Notes: a model not told the origin generated them from the letters alone. Positions 24,781 to 34,300 are shown, numbered from the stretch's first letter. The stretch: DNA of 64,000 nucleotides from Nonomuraea rhodomycinica (GCF_013363995.1 NZ_JABWGO010000009.1:248001-312000), one strand, 5' to 3'. Numbers and translations are program-made.

Positions 24781-26070
24781 TCAGGGCGACGGCGCGGGCA
24801 CCGGGGGCCGCACGATCAGGCGGTAGACCAGCGCGGCCACCGGGTAGCCCAGCGCGATGATCGCCACGGCGAGGTAGGACCTGCCGTCGGGCGGCAGGAT
24901 GGCCGCCGACAGCGCCGCGGCGAGCACGTACATGCCGTTGAAGAGCATGTCGTAGATCGAGAAGGACCGCCCCAGGTAGGCGTCCTCGACGTCGCGCTGC
25001 ACGGCCGTGTCGGCGCAGATCTTGACGCTCTGCCCCGCGATGCCCAGCACGAAGCCGGCCACCGGGAGCCCCCACTCCTGGAACGGCAGGATCAGCGCCC
25101 CCGAGACCAGGCCCGCCGCGGCCAGGGCCATCGGCACCCACCGCTCCAGCGTGAACCGCTCGGTGGCCCACGGCGTCAGGACGATGGCCAGGGTGTAGCC
25201 GACGCCGGAGGTGGCGACCACCACGCCGATGCCGCGCAGGGCAGCCTCGGCGTCGCCGTCGGTGAAGTAGTAGCGGTACAGGATGATGCCGAGCGCGGTC
25301 GCCATGCCGTACAGGAACCGGTGGGCGGCCATCGCGCCCATCGTGGCGGCGGCCCTGCGGTGGCGCACCAGGTGCCGCGCGCCGTCCACGAGGCCCGCGA
25401 CCACGTTGCGGACCGCCTCGCGCGTCTGCGGCCGGTCGGGGTCGTAGGAGGGGCCGAGCAGCGAGCGCTCCATCGTGCGCGCGATCAGCGCGCTCAGCCC
25501 GAACACCACGCCCGAGATGACGAGCAGCAGCGCCGTGCCGTACGCGCCGCCGCCGAACACCTCGCGCAGCAGGAAGCCCACGCCGGCGCCCACGAACGTC
25601 AGGGCGGTGCCGGAGGTCGGGGTGACGGCGTTGGCCGCCATCAGCCGCTCGGGCGGCACCACGTGCGGCAGTGACGCGCCGAGCGCGGCCATGAAGAACC
25701 GGTTGACCCCGAGCACGCCGAGCGCCGCGGCGTAGAACATCGACTCGGGCACGCCGGCCACCAGGAGCGCCGCGGCGGCGAGGAGCAGCGTGCCGCGCAC
25801 CATCGGCGCGATCACCAGGATCTGCCGCCGCGACCAGCGGTCGATGAAGACGCCCACGAAGGGCCCCAGCACGCTGTACGGCAGGAACAGCACGGCCATG
25901 CCGGCGGCCACGGCCAGCGCGGTGGTCTGCTTCTCGGGGCTGAAGAAGGCGAATCCCGTGACCGCGAACTGGAAGATCCCGTCGGAGAACTGGGAGACCA
26001 GCCGGGTGCCGAACAGCCGGCGGAAGTCCCGGCCCTTCAGGACTATCCGCAGATCGGCGACGAACGACAC
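24781..26070 (-). CDS. MFS transporter
   Basis: The 429-residue protein has about twelve hydrophobic segments. The loop GPFVGVFIDRWSRRQIL between helices 2 and 3 matches the MFS signature. The sequence resembles the MFS_3/enterobactin-exporter-type group found next to pcnA in many actinomycetes. It is convergent with pcnA, with a gap of only four bases, so the two messages must overlap. The substrate cannot be told from sequence. Confidence 0.85.
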   Translation of the reverse strand: MSFVADLRIVLKGRDFRRLFGTRLVSQFSDGIFQFAVTGFAFFSPEKQTTALAVAAGMAVLFLPYSVLGPFVGVFIDRWSRRQILVIAPMVRGTLLLAAAALLVAGVPESMFYAAALGVLGVNRFFMAALGASLPHVVPPERLMAANAVTPTSGTALTFVGAGVGFLLREVFGGGAYGTALLLVISGVVFGLSALIARTMERSLLGPSYDPDRPQTREAVRNVVAGLVDGARHLVRHRRAAATMGAMAAHRFLYGMATALGIILYRYYFTDGDAEAALRGIGVVVATSGVGYTLAIVLTPWATERFTLERWVPMALAAAGLVSGALILPFQEWGLPVAGFVLGIAGQSVKICADTAVQRDVEDAYLGRSFSIYDMLFNGMYVLAAALSAAILPPDGRSYLAVAIIALGYPVAALVYRLIVRPPVPAPSP

Positions 26071-26174
26071 GCAGCCAGCCTAGTCCCGATCCGGACTTTC
26101 CCGGGCGCGTGAGTTGGCGCCGCAGGTGGGGGAACCCGTCCGGAACACGCACATGATCACGTACGCTTCGTAGC

Positions 26175-26768
26175 GTGACGACTGATGAACTGGTGGTGCT
26201 GGTCGACGACGAGGGCCGCGCCGTCGGCACCGCGCCCAAGCTGTCGGTGCACGGCCGGCAGACCCCGCTCCACCTGGCTTTCTCCAGCTACGTCTTCGAC
26301 GGCGACGGCCGCGTGCTGCTGACCAGGCGCGCCGACCACAAGCTGACCTGGCCCGGCGTGTGGACCAACAGCTGCTGCGGCCACCCGCTGCCGGGCGAGC
26401 CGCTCGACCACGCCGTCGCCCGCCGGCTGTCCTACGAGCTGGGCCTGGCCGTCGAGCGCGCCGACCTGGTGCTGCCCACGTTCGCCTACCGGGCCGTCAT
26501 GGGCAACGGCATCGTCGAGCACGAGCTGTGCCCCGTCTACCGGGTCACGGCCGAGACGCCGGCGGTGCTCAACCCGGAGGAGGTGGGCGACACGCGGTGG
26601 ATGCCGTGGGAGGAGTTCGCCGCGCGCGTGCTGAAGGGGGAGCTGGCCATCTCGCCGTGGTGCGCCGAGCAGGTGCCGCTCCTGGTCGAGCTCGGCCCCG
26701 ATCCGATGGCCTGGCCCACGGCCGCCGAGACCGACCTGCCGCCCGCGGCTCAGGTCGCGGCGGGCTGA
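26175..26768 (+). CDS. idi: Isopentenyl-diphosphate delta-isomerase, type 1
   Basis: Idi interconverts isopentenyl and dimethylallyl diphosphate, balancing the two isoprenoid building blocks. The 197-residue Nudix-fold protein has the catalytic-cysteine motif TNSCCGHP (Cys67/Cys68) and the catalytic glutamates in GIVEHELCPVY (Glu115 and Glu117). Type I Idi next to no other isoprenoid gene is common in actinomycetes that use the MEP pathway. The GTG at 26175 starts the gene; it is convergent with ino1. Confidence 0.95.
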   Translation: MTTDELVVLVDDEGRAVGTAPKLSVHGRQTPLHLAFSSYVFDGDGRVLLTRRADHKLTWPGVWTNSCCGHPLPGEPLDHAVARRLSYELGLAVERADLVLPTFAYRAVMGNGIVEHELCPVYRVTAETPAVLNPEEVGDTRWMPWEEFAARVLKGELAISPWCAEQVPLLVELGPDPMAWPTAAETDLPPAAQVAAG

Positions 26769-26835
26769 CGCCCCCGGCCCGTGGGCGGTCGTGACGGCGG
26801 CCGGCCCGTACAAGCCGACCGCCGTGGTCAGAGGC

Positions 26836-27915
26836 TTATCTGTCGACCTCGCCGCGGATGAACTTCTCGACGTACTCGCGCGCCTCGTCGTCGGAGTACT
26901 GCTCGGGCGGCGACTTCATGAAGTACGACGACGCGCTGAGGATCGGGCCGGCGATGCCCCGGTCGAGGGCGATCTTGGCCGCGCGCACCGCGTCGATGAT
27001 GATGCCGGCCGAGTTGGGCGAGTCCCACACCTCGAGCTTGTACTCCAGGTTGAGCGGGGTGTCGCCGAACGAGCGGCCCTCCAGGCGGATGTAGGCCCAC
27101 TTGCGGTCGTCGAGCCACGGCACGTGGTCCGACGGGCCGATGTGCACGTCGGCCTTGCGCATCTCGTGCGGGATCTGCGAGGTGACCGACTGGGTCTTGG
27201 AGATCTTCTTCGACTGGAGCCGCTTGCGCTCCAGCATGTTCATGAAGTCCATGTTGCCGCCGAAGTTGAGCTGGTACGTGCGCAGCAGCTCGACCCCGCG
27301 GTCCTCGAACAGCTTGGCCAGGACGCGGTGCGTGATGGTGGCGCCGACCTGCGACTTGATGTCGTCGCCGACGATCGGCACACCGGCCTGCGTGAACTTC
27401 TCGGCCCACTCGGGGTCGGAGGCGATGAAGACCGGCAGCGCGTTGACGAAGGCGACCTTGGCGTCGAGCGCGCACTGCGCGTAGAACCGGTCGGCCTCCT
27501 CGGAGCCCACGGGCAGGTAGGACACCAGGACGTCGACCTGGTTGTCGCGGAGCACCTGGACGACGTCCACGGGCTCCTCGTCCGACTCCTCGATGATCTC
27601 CCGGTAGTACTCGCCCAGGCCATCGAAGGTGTGGCCGCGCTGGACGACCACCCCCGTCGGGGGCACGTCCGTGATCTTGATCGTGTTGTTCTCGCTGGCG
27701 ACGATCGCCTCGGACAGGTCGCGGCCGACCTTCTTGGCGTCCACGTCGAAGGCGGCGACGAACTCGACGTCGCCCACGTGGTAGTCGCCGAACTTCACGT
27801 GCATCAGGCCAGGCACCCGGACGGCCGGGTCGGCGTCCTTGTAGTAGTGGACGCCCTGGACCAGTGACGCAGCGCAGTTGCCGACACCGACAATGGCCAC
27901 GCGAACCGAACCCAT
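26836..27915 (-). CDS. ino1: Inositol-3-phosphate synthase
   Basis: Ino1 converts glucose-6-phosphate to myo-inositol-3-phosphate with NAD, the first step towards phosphatidylinositol and, in actinobacteria, mycothiol. The 359-residue protein has the NAD-binding VAIVGVGNCAASLVQG at the start and the conserved NFGGNMDFMNML and DHVPWLDDRKWAYIRLEG stretches. It belongs to the short actinobacterial/archaeal type. The ATG at 27915 is preferred because GGGAG lies nine bases upstream; an in-frame ATG at 27936 overlaps padR. The padR-ino1 pair is the same as Rv0047c-Rv0046c in Mycobacterium, so PadR probably controls this gene. Confidence 0.96.
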   Translation of the reverse strand: MGSVRVAIVGVGNCAASLVQGVHYYKDADPAVRVPGLMHVKFGDYHVGDVEFVAAFDVDAKKVGRDLSEAIVASENNTIKITDVPPTGVVVQRGHTFDGLGEYYREIIEESDEEPVDVVQVLRDNQVDVLVSYLPVGSEEADRFYAQCALDAKVAFVNALPVFIASDPEWAEKFTQAGVPIVGDDIKSQVGATITHRVLAKLFEDRGVELLRTYQLNFGGNMDFMNMLERKRLQSKKISKTQSVTSQIPHEMRKADVHIGPSDHVPWLDDRKWAYIRLEGRSFGDTPLNLEYKLEVWDSPNSAGIIIDAVRAAKIALDRGIAGPILSASSYFMKSPPEQYSDDEAREYVEKFIRGEVDR

Positions 27916-27928
27916 CGCACTCGCTCCC

Positions 27929-28513
27929 TTACTCATCAGTTGACGTGGTATCTCTCTCGGGCTCTTGCGATGCCCGTCTCTCCGTCGCGATCAGCTCGTT
28001 CAGCCAACGCACCTCGCGTTCGACCGATTCGAGACCATGACGCTGCAGCTCCAGCGTGTAGCTGTCGAGGCGCTCCCTGGTGCGTGCCAGGGCGGTGCGC
28101 ACGCTGTCCAGTCGTTCCTCCAGACGGCTGCGGCGGCCTTCGAGGATGCGCAGGCGCACCTCGGCCTCCGTGTGCCTGAAGAAGGCGAAGTGGACGCCGA
28201 AGCTCTCGTCCTCCCAGGCCGACGGACCGGCCTGGGTGAGCAGCTCGTGCAGCCGCTCCTTCCCCTCGGCCGTCAGCTTGTAGACGATCTTCGATCGGCC
28301 GCCCACGATCGTGGCCGGAGCCGGCTGCTCCTCGGCGATGAGGCCCTGGGCGAGCAGCGATCGCAGGCAGGGGTAGAGCGACCCGTAGGAGAACGCACGG
28401 AACATCCCCAGCAGAGCGTTGAGCCGTTTGCGCAGCTCGTAGCCGTGGAGCGGGGTCTCGTGCAGCGACCCGAGCACGGCCAGCTCCAGCACTCTGCCTT
28501 GTCCGCCGGCCAC
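27929..28513 (-). CDS. PadR-family transcriptional regulator
   Basis: The 194-residue protein has the PadR winged helix (LELAVLGSLHETPLHGYELRKRL, FRAFSYGSLYPCLRSLLAQGLI, VYKLTAEGKERLHELL) and a C-terminal coiled-coil domain for dimerisation. The GTG at 28513 is chosen because AGGAGG lies eight bases upstream and the protein then begins where family members do; a longer frame would cover the operator. It is co-directional with ino1, with stop and alternative start overlapping, so it is likely an autoregulated repressor of the padR-ino1 operon acting at the palindrome at 28536-28556. Confidence 0.92.
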   Translation of the reverse strand: MAGGQGRVLELAVLGSLHETPLHGYELRKRLNALLGMFRAFSYGSLYPCLRSLLAQGLIAEEQPAPATIVGGRSKIVYKLTAEGKERLHELLTQAGPSAWEDESFGVHFAFFRHTEAEVRLRILEGRRSRLEERLDSVRTALARTRERLDSYTLELQRHGLESVEREVRWLNELIATERRASQEPERDTTSTDE

Positions 28514-28535
28514 CGGAACCGCCTCCTCTCGCGTC

Positions 28536-28556
28536 GATGTATCTAGTCGATACATC
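28536..28556. promoter_or_regulatory. Candidate PadR operator
   Basis: GATGTATC-TAGTC-GATACATC is a perfect 8-bp inverted repeat with a 5-nt spacer, 23 bp upstream of the padR start. It is much more AT-rich than its surroundings. PadR regulators typically bind ATGTA/TACAT-type palindromes, so autoregulation is a good inference. It also lies about 90 bp before the divergent DUF5318 gene and could affect both. Confidence 0.75.
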
Positions 28557-28646
28557 ATGAGGATACGTCGGTTCGCTATATCGCGGCAACGAGCGACTTT
28601 GCCAAGTCGTTGGGAGCAATCACCAAAAAGCCGTAGTCTGGCGCTC

Positions 28647-29021
28647 ATGTGGTCACAGAGAAGGGTGGTGGACGACGGCCTCGCGACGAGAGGACTGGTC
28701 CACGACCCGCGCCCGCCGGGCGAGATGTGTGACGCACAGCCGTACCTCCTTCACGCGGCCCGGCACTTCGGTGAACCGACCGAACGCCTATGCCCGGTGT
28801 GCGGAAGGCGGAACGTCACCAACGTGACCTATGTCTACGGGGATGCCCGGGGTCGGCATGCGGGTCAGGCAAAGGCGACGTCAGATCTCGTCGAAATGGA
28901 CCATGATGACGACGAGATCCGCGTGTACGTCGTCGAGGTCTGTCAAGGTTGCTCCTGGAACCACATGACGGTCTCGTTAGTCCTCGGCAACGGACCGCCG
29001 GATCTCGTCGGCCGAGAGTAG
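28647..29021 (+). CDS. DUF5318 zinc-ribbon-like protein (Rv0049-like)
   Basis: The 124-residue protein has two CxxC knuckles, RLCPVCGRRN near residue 55 and VCQGCSWNH near residue 102, suggesting a structural zinc site. It is conserved in actinobacteria between padR-ino1 and the class A PBP, as here; the function is unknown. The ATG at 28647 starts RVVDDGLATRG after a few residues, as in relatives. Confidence 0.85.
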   Translation: MWSQRRVVDDGLATRGLVHDPRPPGEMCDAQPYLLHAARHFGEPTERLCPVCGRRNVTNVTYVYGDARGRHAGQAKATSDLVEMDHDDDEIRVYVVEVCQGCSWNHMTVSLVLGNGPPDLVGRE

Positions 29022-29085
29022 AGACCGAAGGCGGTCAAGGCGCCCACGCCCACCCCGCCGTGCTATCCGACGACGATGCGAGGAC

Positions 29086-31791
29086 GTGTTGAGTTACAGC
29101 CATGACGAGGGGACGGCCCGCCCGGGAAGGCGCCGTCGCTCCGGCTCATCCCGTTCCGTTCCCCAGCCCCAGACGCCGCAAACCGGCGACTCCGGCTGGG
29201 AGAGCGCCCCGCCTCCGCGTCGTCCGGAGGCCGCCTACGAGGACACCGGCGCCATGGCGGCGCACTCGTACGAGCAGCCGTACGAACCCGTCAGGCGCGC
29301 CCCCGAGCGGCGCGGCCCCGCGGCACCACCGCCTGCGACCGCCGCGATGCCCGCCGAGCCCGGCCCGCGCGCGCCCGGGCGCCGTGAGGGGCGGCGGCGC
29401 AGCGACCAGGAGACGATGGTCAGCGAGGCGCCGCGCCGCGCCCGCGGCCGTGGCGCAGGCGGCCCCGGCGGCCCGGGTGGTCCCGGCGGTCCCGGCGGGC
29501 CGGGAGGTCCCGGCGGTGACGGCGAGCCTCCGCGCAAGGGCCGCGGCGACAAGCCGGCGTGGCGCAGGTTCCTGCCGAGCTGGAAGATCGTGCTGGCCGG
29601 CTTCGCGGTCGTCACCGCGGGCGTCTTCGGCATGATCGCGGTGGCGTACGCCAACATGCCCGTCCCGACCCAGGACCAGGTCCAGGACACGGTGGACGAC
29701 ATGGGCAGCGTCATCTACTACGCCAACGGCAAGGACGTCCTGGCGAAGCTGGGCACCAAGCGCGTGCCCGTGAAGATCGACCAGATCCCGCGGCACGTCC
29801 AGGACGCGGTCATCGCGGCCGAGAACAGCTCCTTCCGCGAGGACTCCGGCATCTCCTTCTCCGGCATGGTCCGCTCGGTGATCAGCACGGTCTCCGGCTC
29901 GCAGGTGCAGGGCGCCTCCACCATCACCCAGCAGATGGCCCGCAACTACTACGACGGCCTCTCCCAGGAGCGCACCGTCGAGCGCAAGATCAAGGAGATC
30001 TTCGTCGCGGTCAAGCTCAACAAGGAGCTCGACAAGGACACGATCCTCGAGCAGTACCTCAACACCATCTACTTCGGGCGCGGCGCGTACGGCATCGGCG
30101 CGGCGGCCCAGCAGTTCTTCCGCACGTCGGTCACGAAGCTGACGCCCGAGCAGGGCGCCTACCTGGCCGGCCGCATCCAGAACCCCGACGCGTTCGACCG
30201 GGCCGAGATCGCGGGCAACATGAAGCCCACCGAGGAGCGCTACGTCTACGTGATCGGGCAGATGGCCAAGCTCGACCCCAAGGCGTACGGGAGCCTGCCG
30301 TCCAAGTCGCCGACCTCGCCCAAGCGCAAGAAGGCCAGCAACAAGGACTACTACAAGGGCCTGACCGGCTACATGGTCGAGGCCGTCATGAACGAGCTGA
30401 GGAACAAGTACAAGATCACTGAGGAGGACGTGAAGACCGGCGGTTACCGGATCACTTCGACGTTCGACAAGCGCCTGATGTACGCCGCCAGGGACGCCGT
30501 CAACAAGCACACCGCCGGCCTGCCCGGCGAGATCAACGCGACCATGGCGGCCGTCGACCCGACCAACGGCCGGATCGTGGCCTTCTACGGCGGCGACGAC
30601 TACGAGAAGGACTCCTGGGACGACGCCTTCCTGTCGCAGAAGCAGGCCGCCTCGGCGTTCAAGCCGTACGTGCTCGCGGCGTGGCTCGACTCCGGCTACA
30701 GCCTCAACAGCTACCTGCCGGCCAAGGGGCCGCTCAAGCTCGAGGGCACCACGCCCATCAACAACGACCACGCCTCGGGCGCCTCGTCGATCGACGTCGT
30801 CAACGCCACGGCCCACTCGGTCAACACGGCCTTCGCCAAGATGGGGGAGAAGGTCAGCCTCGACAAGGTCATCGAGATCGCCAGCCGCGCCGGGCTCAGC
30901 AAGGACCGGCTGGAGGACGCCAGGAACCGCCACCACTACCTGATCACGATCGGCTCCGGGCAGGTGACCGCGGTCGAGCAGGCCGGCGGCTACTCGATCT
31001 TCGCCAACGCCGGCCGGCACTACGACAACCACGTCATCATCGAGGTGCGGGACCGCGACAAGCGCGTGAAGTACCGGGAGAAGAGGACCTACGCCCAGGT
31101 CATCGCCCCCGACTCCGCCGCCGACGCCACCGTCGCCCTCCAGGCCGTCGTCAAGCAGGGCACCGGCCGCAACGCCGCCCTCTACGACCGGCCCGTCGCC
31201 GGCAAGACCGGTACCAACAACGAGAACAAGGAAGCCTGGTTCGTCGGCTTCACCCCGCAGCTGTCCACCGCGGTCGGCATGTTCCGCCAGGAGTGCCGCA
31301 CCAAGGGCGGCAAGGTCATCCAGCCGGTCAACGACAACTGCCCGTGGTGGCGGGGCAAGAACCCGGCCAAGGAGAAGAAGTACACGCCGCAGAAGCCGTA
31401 CACCACCGCGTACGAGGTGCCGCTGGGCAGCGCCTTCCAGGGCGCCACGTACCCCGCGGCCATCTGGAAGTCCTTCATGACCGAGGCCATGAAGGGCCAG
31501 AAGGTCGAGCAGTTCCCGGCCCGCGTCAACACCGGCGTCCCCGAGAACCTCGCGCCCAAGCCCGTGCCCACGCCCACGGCCACCAAGGAGCCGGACGAGG
31601 AGCAGCCGGACGACGTGACCTGCGTCATGGACCCGTGCAACGACGACGACACCGGCCGCATCATCACCATCGACCCGAACCAGAACAACGGCTTCGACGA
31701 GGACAACGGCCTGCTCGGCGGTGGGCAGGATCCCGGTATGCCGCCGTACGAGCAGCCCGAGCCGATGCCCACAGGGCGCGAGCAGTGGTGA
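29086..31791 (+). CDS. Class A penicillin-binding protein (PonA1-like)
   Basis: This bifunctional enzyme polymerises and cross-links peptidoglycan outside the membrane. The 901-residue protein has a long Pro/Gly/Arg-rich cytoplasmic tail, a transmembrane helix (VLAGFAVVTAGVFGMIAVAYA, near 170), the GT51 domain with catalytic AAENSSFRED (Glu near 246) and QGASTITQQMARN, and a transpeptidase domain with SAFK (Ser near 523), SVN (near 578) and KTG (near 707), followed by a disordered Pro/Asp-rich tail. The tail includes a run of Gly-Gly-Pro repeats around residues 126-145. GTG at 29086 or TTG at 29089 are possible starts. It overlaps the next gene by 4 bp. Confidence 0.95.
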   Translation: MLSYSHDEGTARPGRRRRSGSSRSVPQPQTPQTGDSGWESAPPPRRPEAAYEDTGAMAAHSYEQPYEPVRRAPERRGPAAPPPATAAMPAEPGPRAPGRREGRRRSDQETMVSEAPRRARGRGAGGPGGPGGPGGPGGPGGPGGDGEPPRKGRGDKPAWRRFLPSWKIVLAGFAVVTAGVFGMIAVAYANMPVPTQDQVQDTVDDMGSVIYYANGKDVLAKLGTKRVPVKIDQIPRHVQDAVIAAENSSFREDSGISFSGMVRSVISTVSGSQVQGASTITQQMARNYYDGLSQERTVERKIKEIFVAVKLNKELDKDTILEQYLNTIYFGRGAYGIGAAAQQFFRTSVTKLTPEQGAYLAGRIQNPDAFDRAEIAGNMKPTEERYVYVIGQMAKLDPKAYGSLPSKSPTSPKRKKASNKDYYKGLTGYMVEAVMNELRNKYKITEEDVKTGGYRITSTFDKRLMYAARDAVNKHTAGLPGEINATMAAVDPTNGRIVAFYGGDDYEKDSWDDAFLSQKQAASAFKPYVLAAWLDSGYSLNSYLPAKGPLKLEGTTPINNDHASGASSIDVVNATAHSVNTAFAKMGEKVSLDKVIEIASRAGLSKDRLEDARNRHHYLITIGSGQVTAVEQAGGYSIFANAGRHYDNHVIIEVRDRDKRVKYREKRTYAQVIAPDSAADATVALQAVVKQGTGRNAALYDRPVAGKTGTNNENKEAWFVGFTPQLSTAVGMFRQECRTKGGKVIQPVNDNCPWWRGKNPAKEKKYTPQKPYTTAYEVPLGSAFQGATYPAAIWKSFMTEAMKGQKVEQFPARVNTGVPENLAPKPVPTPTATKEPDEEQPDDVTCVMDPCNDDDTGRIITIDPNQNNGFDEDNGLLGGGQDPGMPPYEQPEPMPTGREQW

Positions 31792-33170
31792 AGACCGAAC
31801 CGGTGGGTGACGGTCCGGTGGGTGACGGACCACTGGGTGACGGCGCGGTGGACGAGCCGGTCCACCGGCCGCCGCTCTTCGCGCGCGCCGTGCCGTACCT
31901 GCCCCTGGCGCTGTTCGCGGCGCTGGGGGCGAGCATGGCGTACGTCTTCAGGCTGCCGTGCCGTACCGGCGGGTGGAACGACCAGGTCTCCACCTACACC
32001 AACTTCTGCTACACCGACATCTACCCCCTGTACTTCGACCGGCAGCTCGCCACGCAGAGCCCGTACTTCGCCGACGTGCCGTTCGACAAGCAGGTCGAGT
32101 ACCCCGTCGTGCTCGGCGAGGTCATGCAGGTCTTCAGCCGGATCGCCCGCTGGCTGGAGCCCGACCCCGTCCAGCAGGCGGTCCGCTTCTACGACGGCAC
32201 GGTCGTCTTCCTCGGCCTCTGCCTGGTCGCCGGGGTGCTGCTGATGGCCGCCGTGGCCGGGCCCACGCGCCGCTGGGACGCCCTGTGGTACGCGCTCGCG
32301 CCGTCGGTGATCCTGGCCGCCTACATCAACTGGGACCTCGTGGCCGGCGCGCTGTCGATGGGCATGCTGCTGGCCTGGGCCAAGCACCGGCAGGTGGCGG
32401 CCGGGGTGCTGCTCGGCCTCGCGATCGCGACGAAGTTCTACCCGCTGATGTTCGCCGGGGCGCTGTTCCTGCTCACGCTGCGCACCGGGCGCTGGCGGCC
32501 GTTCCTCGTCACGATGGGCTCCGCGGCGGGCGCGTGGCTGGTCGTCAACGTGCCGTTCATGGTGTTCGCCTGGGACGGCTGGCGGCGCTTCTACGTCTTC
32601 TCGCAGGAACGCGGGGTGGACTGGGGCTCGCCGTGGCTGTTCTTCCAGAACAAGGGCTGGCCGGTCCTCGGCGAGGCCGACGTCAGCACGCTCGGCATGG
32701 CGTCGCTGGCCCTGCTGTGCCTGGGCATCGCGGTGCTGACCCTGGCCGCGCCGCGGCGGCCCCGGCTGGCGCAGATCTGTTTCCTCGCCCTGGCCGCGTT
32801 CATGATGACGAACAAGGTGTGGTCGCCGCAGTTCGTGCTCTGGCTGGTGCCGTTCGCGGTGCTGGCCCGGCCCAACTGGAAGCCGCTCGTCCTCTGGCAG
32901 CTCGCCGAGATGTGGTACTTCTTCGCCATCTGGCTCTACCTGCTCTCCCAGCCGCCGCTCAGCCGCGACGACCTGGGCATCGGCGACGACACGTACTTCA
33001 CCGCCGTCTGGGGGCGGGTCATCACCATCGTGGTGATGATGGCCTTCGTGGTGCGTGACATCCTGCGCCCGCACAAGGACGTCGTGCGGCAGGCGGGCGT
33101 GGACGACCAGACCGGCGGCGTGTTCGACGGCGCCCCCGACAGGTTCACGCTCGTCCCCTCGTACCGGTGA
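31788..33170 (+). CDS. Membrane glycosyltransferase, GT87-like (Rv0051-like)
   Basis: The 460-residue protein has about ten hydrophobic segments. WNDQVSTYTNFCYTDIYPLY on the first external loop and the RFYDGTVVFLGL region resemble the polyprenyl-phosphomannose-dependent GT-C enzymes of actinobacteria. It starts at GTG 31788 overlapping the PBP stop (GTGA) and its own stop overlaps the next start, so PBP, this and the GT76-like protein form one tightly coupled operon. The likely substrates are envelope glycans, but this is inferred. Confidence 0.8.
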   Translation: MKTEPVGDGPVGDGPLGDGAVDEPVHRPPLFARAVPYLPLALFAALGASMAYVFRLPCRTGGWNDQVSTYTNFCYTDIYPLYFDRQLATQSPYFADVPFDKQVEYPVVLGEVMQVFSRIARWLEPDPVQQAVRFYDGTVVFLGLCLVAGVLLMAAVAGPTRRWDALWYALAPSVILAAYINWDLVAGALSMGMLLAWAKHRQVAAGVLLGLAIATKFYPLMFAGALFLLTLRTGRWRPFLVTMGSAAGAWLVVNVPFMVFAWDGWRRFYVFSQERGVDWGSPWLFFQNKGWPVLGEADVSTLGMASLALLCLGIAVLTLAAPRRPRLAQICFLALAAFMMTNKVWSPQFVLWLVPFAVLARPNWKPLVLWQLAEMWYFFAIWLYLLSQPPLSRDDLGIGDDTYFTAVWGRVITIVVMMAFVVRDILRPHKDVVRQAGVDDQTGGVFDGAPDRFTLVPSYR

Positions 33171-34249
33171 TCACCCGCTCGGCGGCGCGCGACGCGCTGC
33201 TGATCTGGTTCGGCTCCCGGGCCGGGCTGCTGGTCGCGACGCTGCTCGGCTCGGCCCTGAACGCCTACGTGGCCCGCTGGAAGCAGTGGGACGCGGGGTT
33301 GTTCGTCGTCATCGCCCGCCACGGCTACGACGGCGACCCCGCCGCGCCGCCCGACGCGGGCCTGCCCGCGTTCTTCCCCGGCCTGCCCGCGGTGTTACGC
33401 CTGGTCCACCTGGTGGTGCCCGACTGGACGGCGTGCGGGCTGATCGTGTCGCTGGTCGCCGGGGCAGTGGCCATGGTCGCGCTGGCGCGGCTGGCCGAGT
33501 TGGAGGGCGCGCCGGGCTGGATGGCGGTGCTCGCGCTGCTGCTGTTCCCCACGGCCGTGTTCCTGGCCGCGGGCTACAGCGAGACGCTGTTCCTGGCGTT
33601 CGCGATCCCGGCGTGGCTGGCCGCCCGGCGCGGGCGGTGGACGGTGGCCGTCGTGCTCGCCGCCGGCGCGTCGTGCGTGCGCATCACCGGGCTGTTCCTG
33701 GCCGTCGCCCTGGTCGTGGAGTACGTCCTCCAGCGGCGCACCCGTGAGCTGCCGTCACGGCCGGCCCCGTGGCCGCTGCTCGCCGTGCCGTTCCTGCCGC
33801 TGGCGTGCTACTCGTACTTCCACTACAGCCGCTCCGGCGACTGGCTGGCCTGGAAGCACGCGCAGGAGGCCGGCTGGGGCAGGCAGACGGTCTGGCCGTG
33901 GGAGTCGTGGACCACGACGTGGCACGCGGCGCTCGGCCGCGACGACTTCGCGGTGGCGTTCCGCATGGAGCTCGCCGGAGCGGTGCTGGCGGTGGCCGCG
34001 CTGGTCTGGCTGGCCGCGCGGCGCCGGTGGAGCGAGGTCGTCTACACCGGGCTCCAGGCGGCGGCCCTCATGACGTCGGCGTACTACCTGTCGATCCCGC
34101 GCTCGCTGCTGCTGTGGTTCCCCCTGTGGACGGCCGTCGCGGCGCTGGGAGCGCGGCGGCCGTGGACGCTCGTGGTGTACGGGCTGGTCGCGGGGCCGCT
34201 CATGGTGCTGAACGCGGGGCGCTTCCTCAGCGGCGCGTGGGCCGGCTGA
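33167..34249 (+). CDS. Mannosyltransferase family protein, PIG-V/GT76-like
   Basis: The 360-residue protein has about eight to nine membrane segments. WKQWDAGLFVVIARHGYDG on the first loop, followed by PAFFPGLPAVLRL, is the typical acidic-motif loop of PIG-V-like GT-C mannosyltransferases. These enzymes use polyprenyl-phosphomannose at the outer face of the membrane. It overlaps the previous gene by 4 bp and is the last of the PBP operon. Confidence 0.8.
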   Translation: MITRSAARDALLIWFGSRAGLLVATLLGSALNAYVARWKQWDAGLFVVIARHGYDGDPAAPPDAGLPAFFPGLPAVLRLVHLVVPDWTACGLIVSLVAGAVAMVALARLAELEGAPGWMAVLALLLFPTAVFLAAGYSETLFLAFAIPAWLAARRGRWTVAVVLAAGASCVRITGLFLAVALVVEYVLQRRTRELPSRPAPWPLLAVPFLPLACYSYFHYSRSGDWLAWKHAQEAGWGRQTVWPWESWTTTWHAALGRDDFAVAFRMELAGAVLAVAALVWLAARRRWSEVVYTGLQAAALMTSAYYLSIPRSLLLWFPLWTAVAALGARRPWTLVVYGLVAGPLMVLNAGRFLSGAWAG

Positions 34250-34300
34250 GCGGCCGGCAAGTTCCTGTACCCAGTTTCGCGGCTCGGTAATCCAGGGAAG

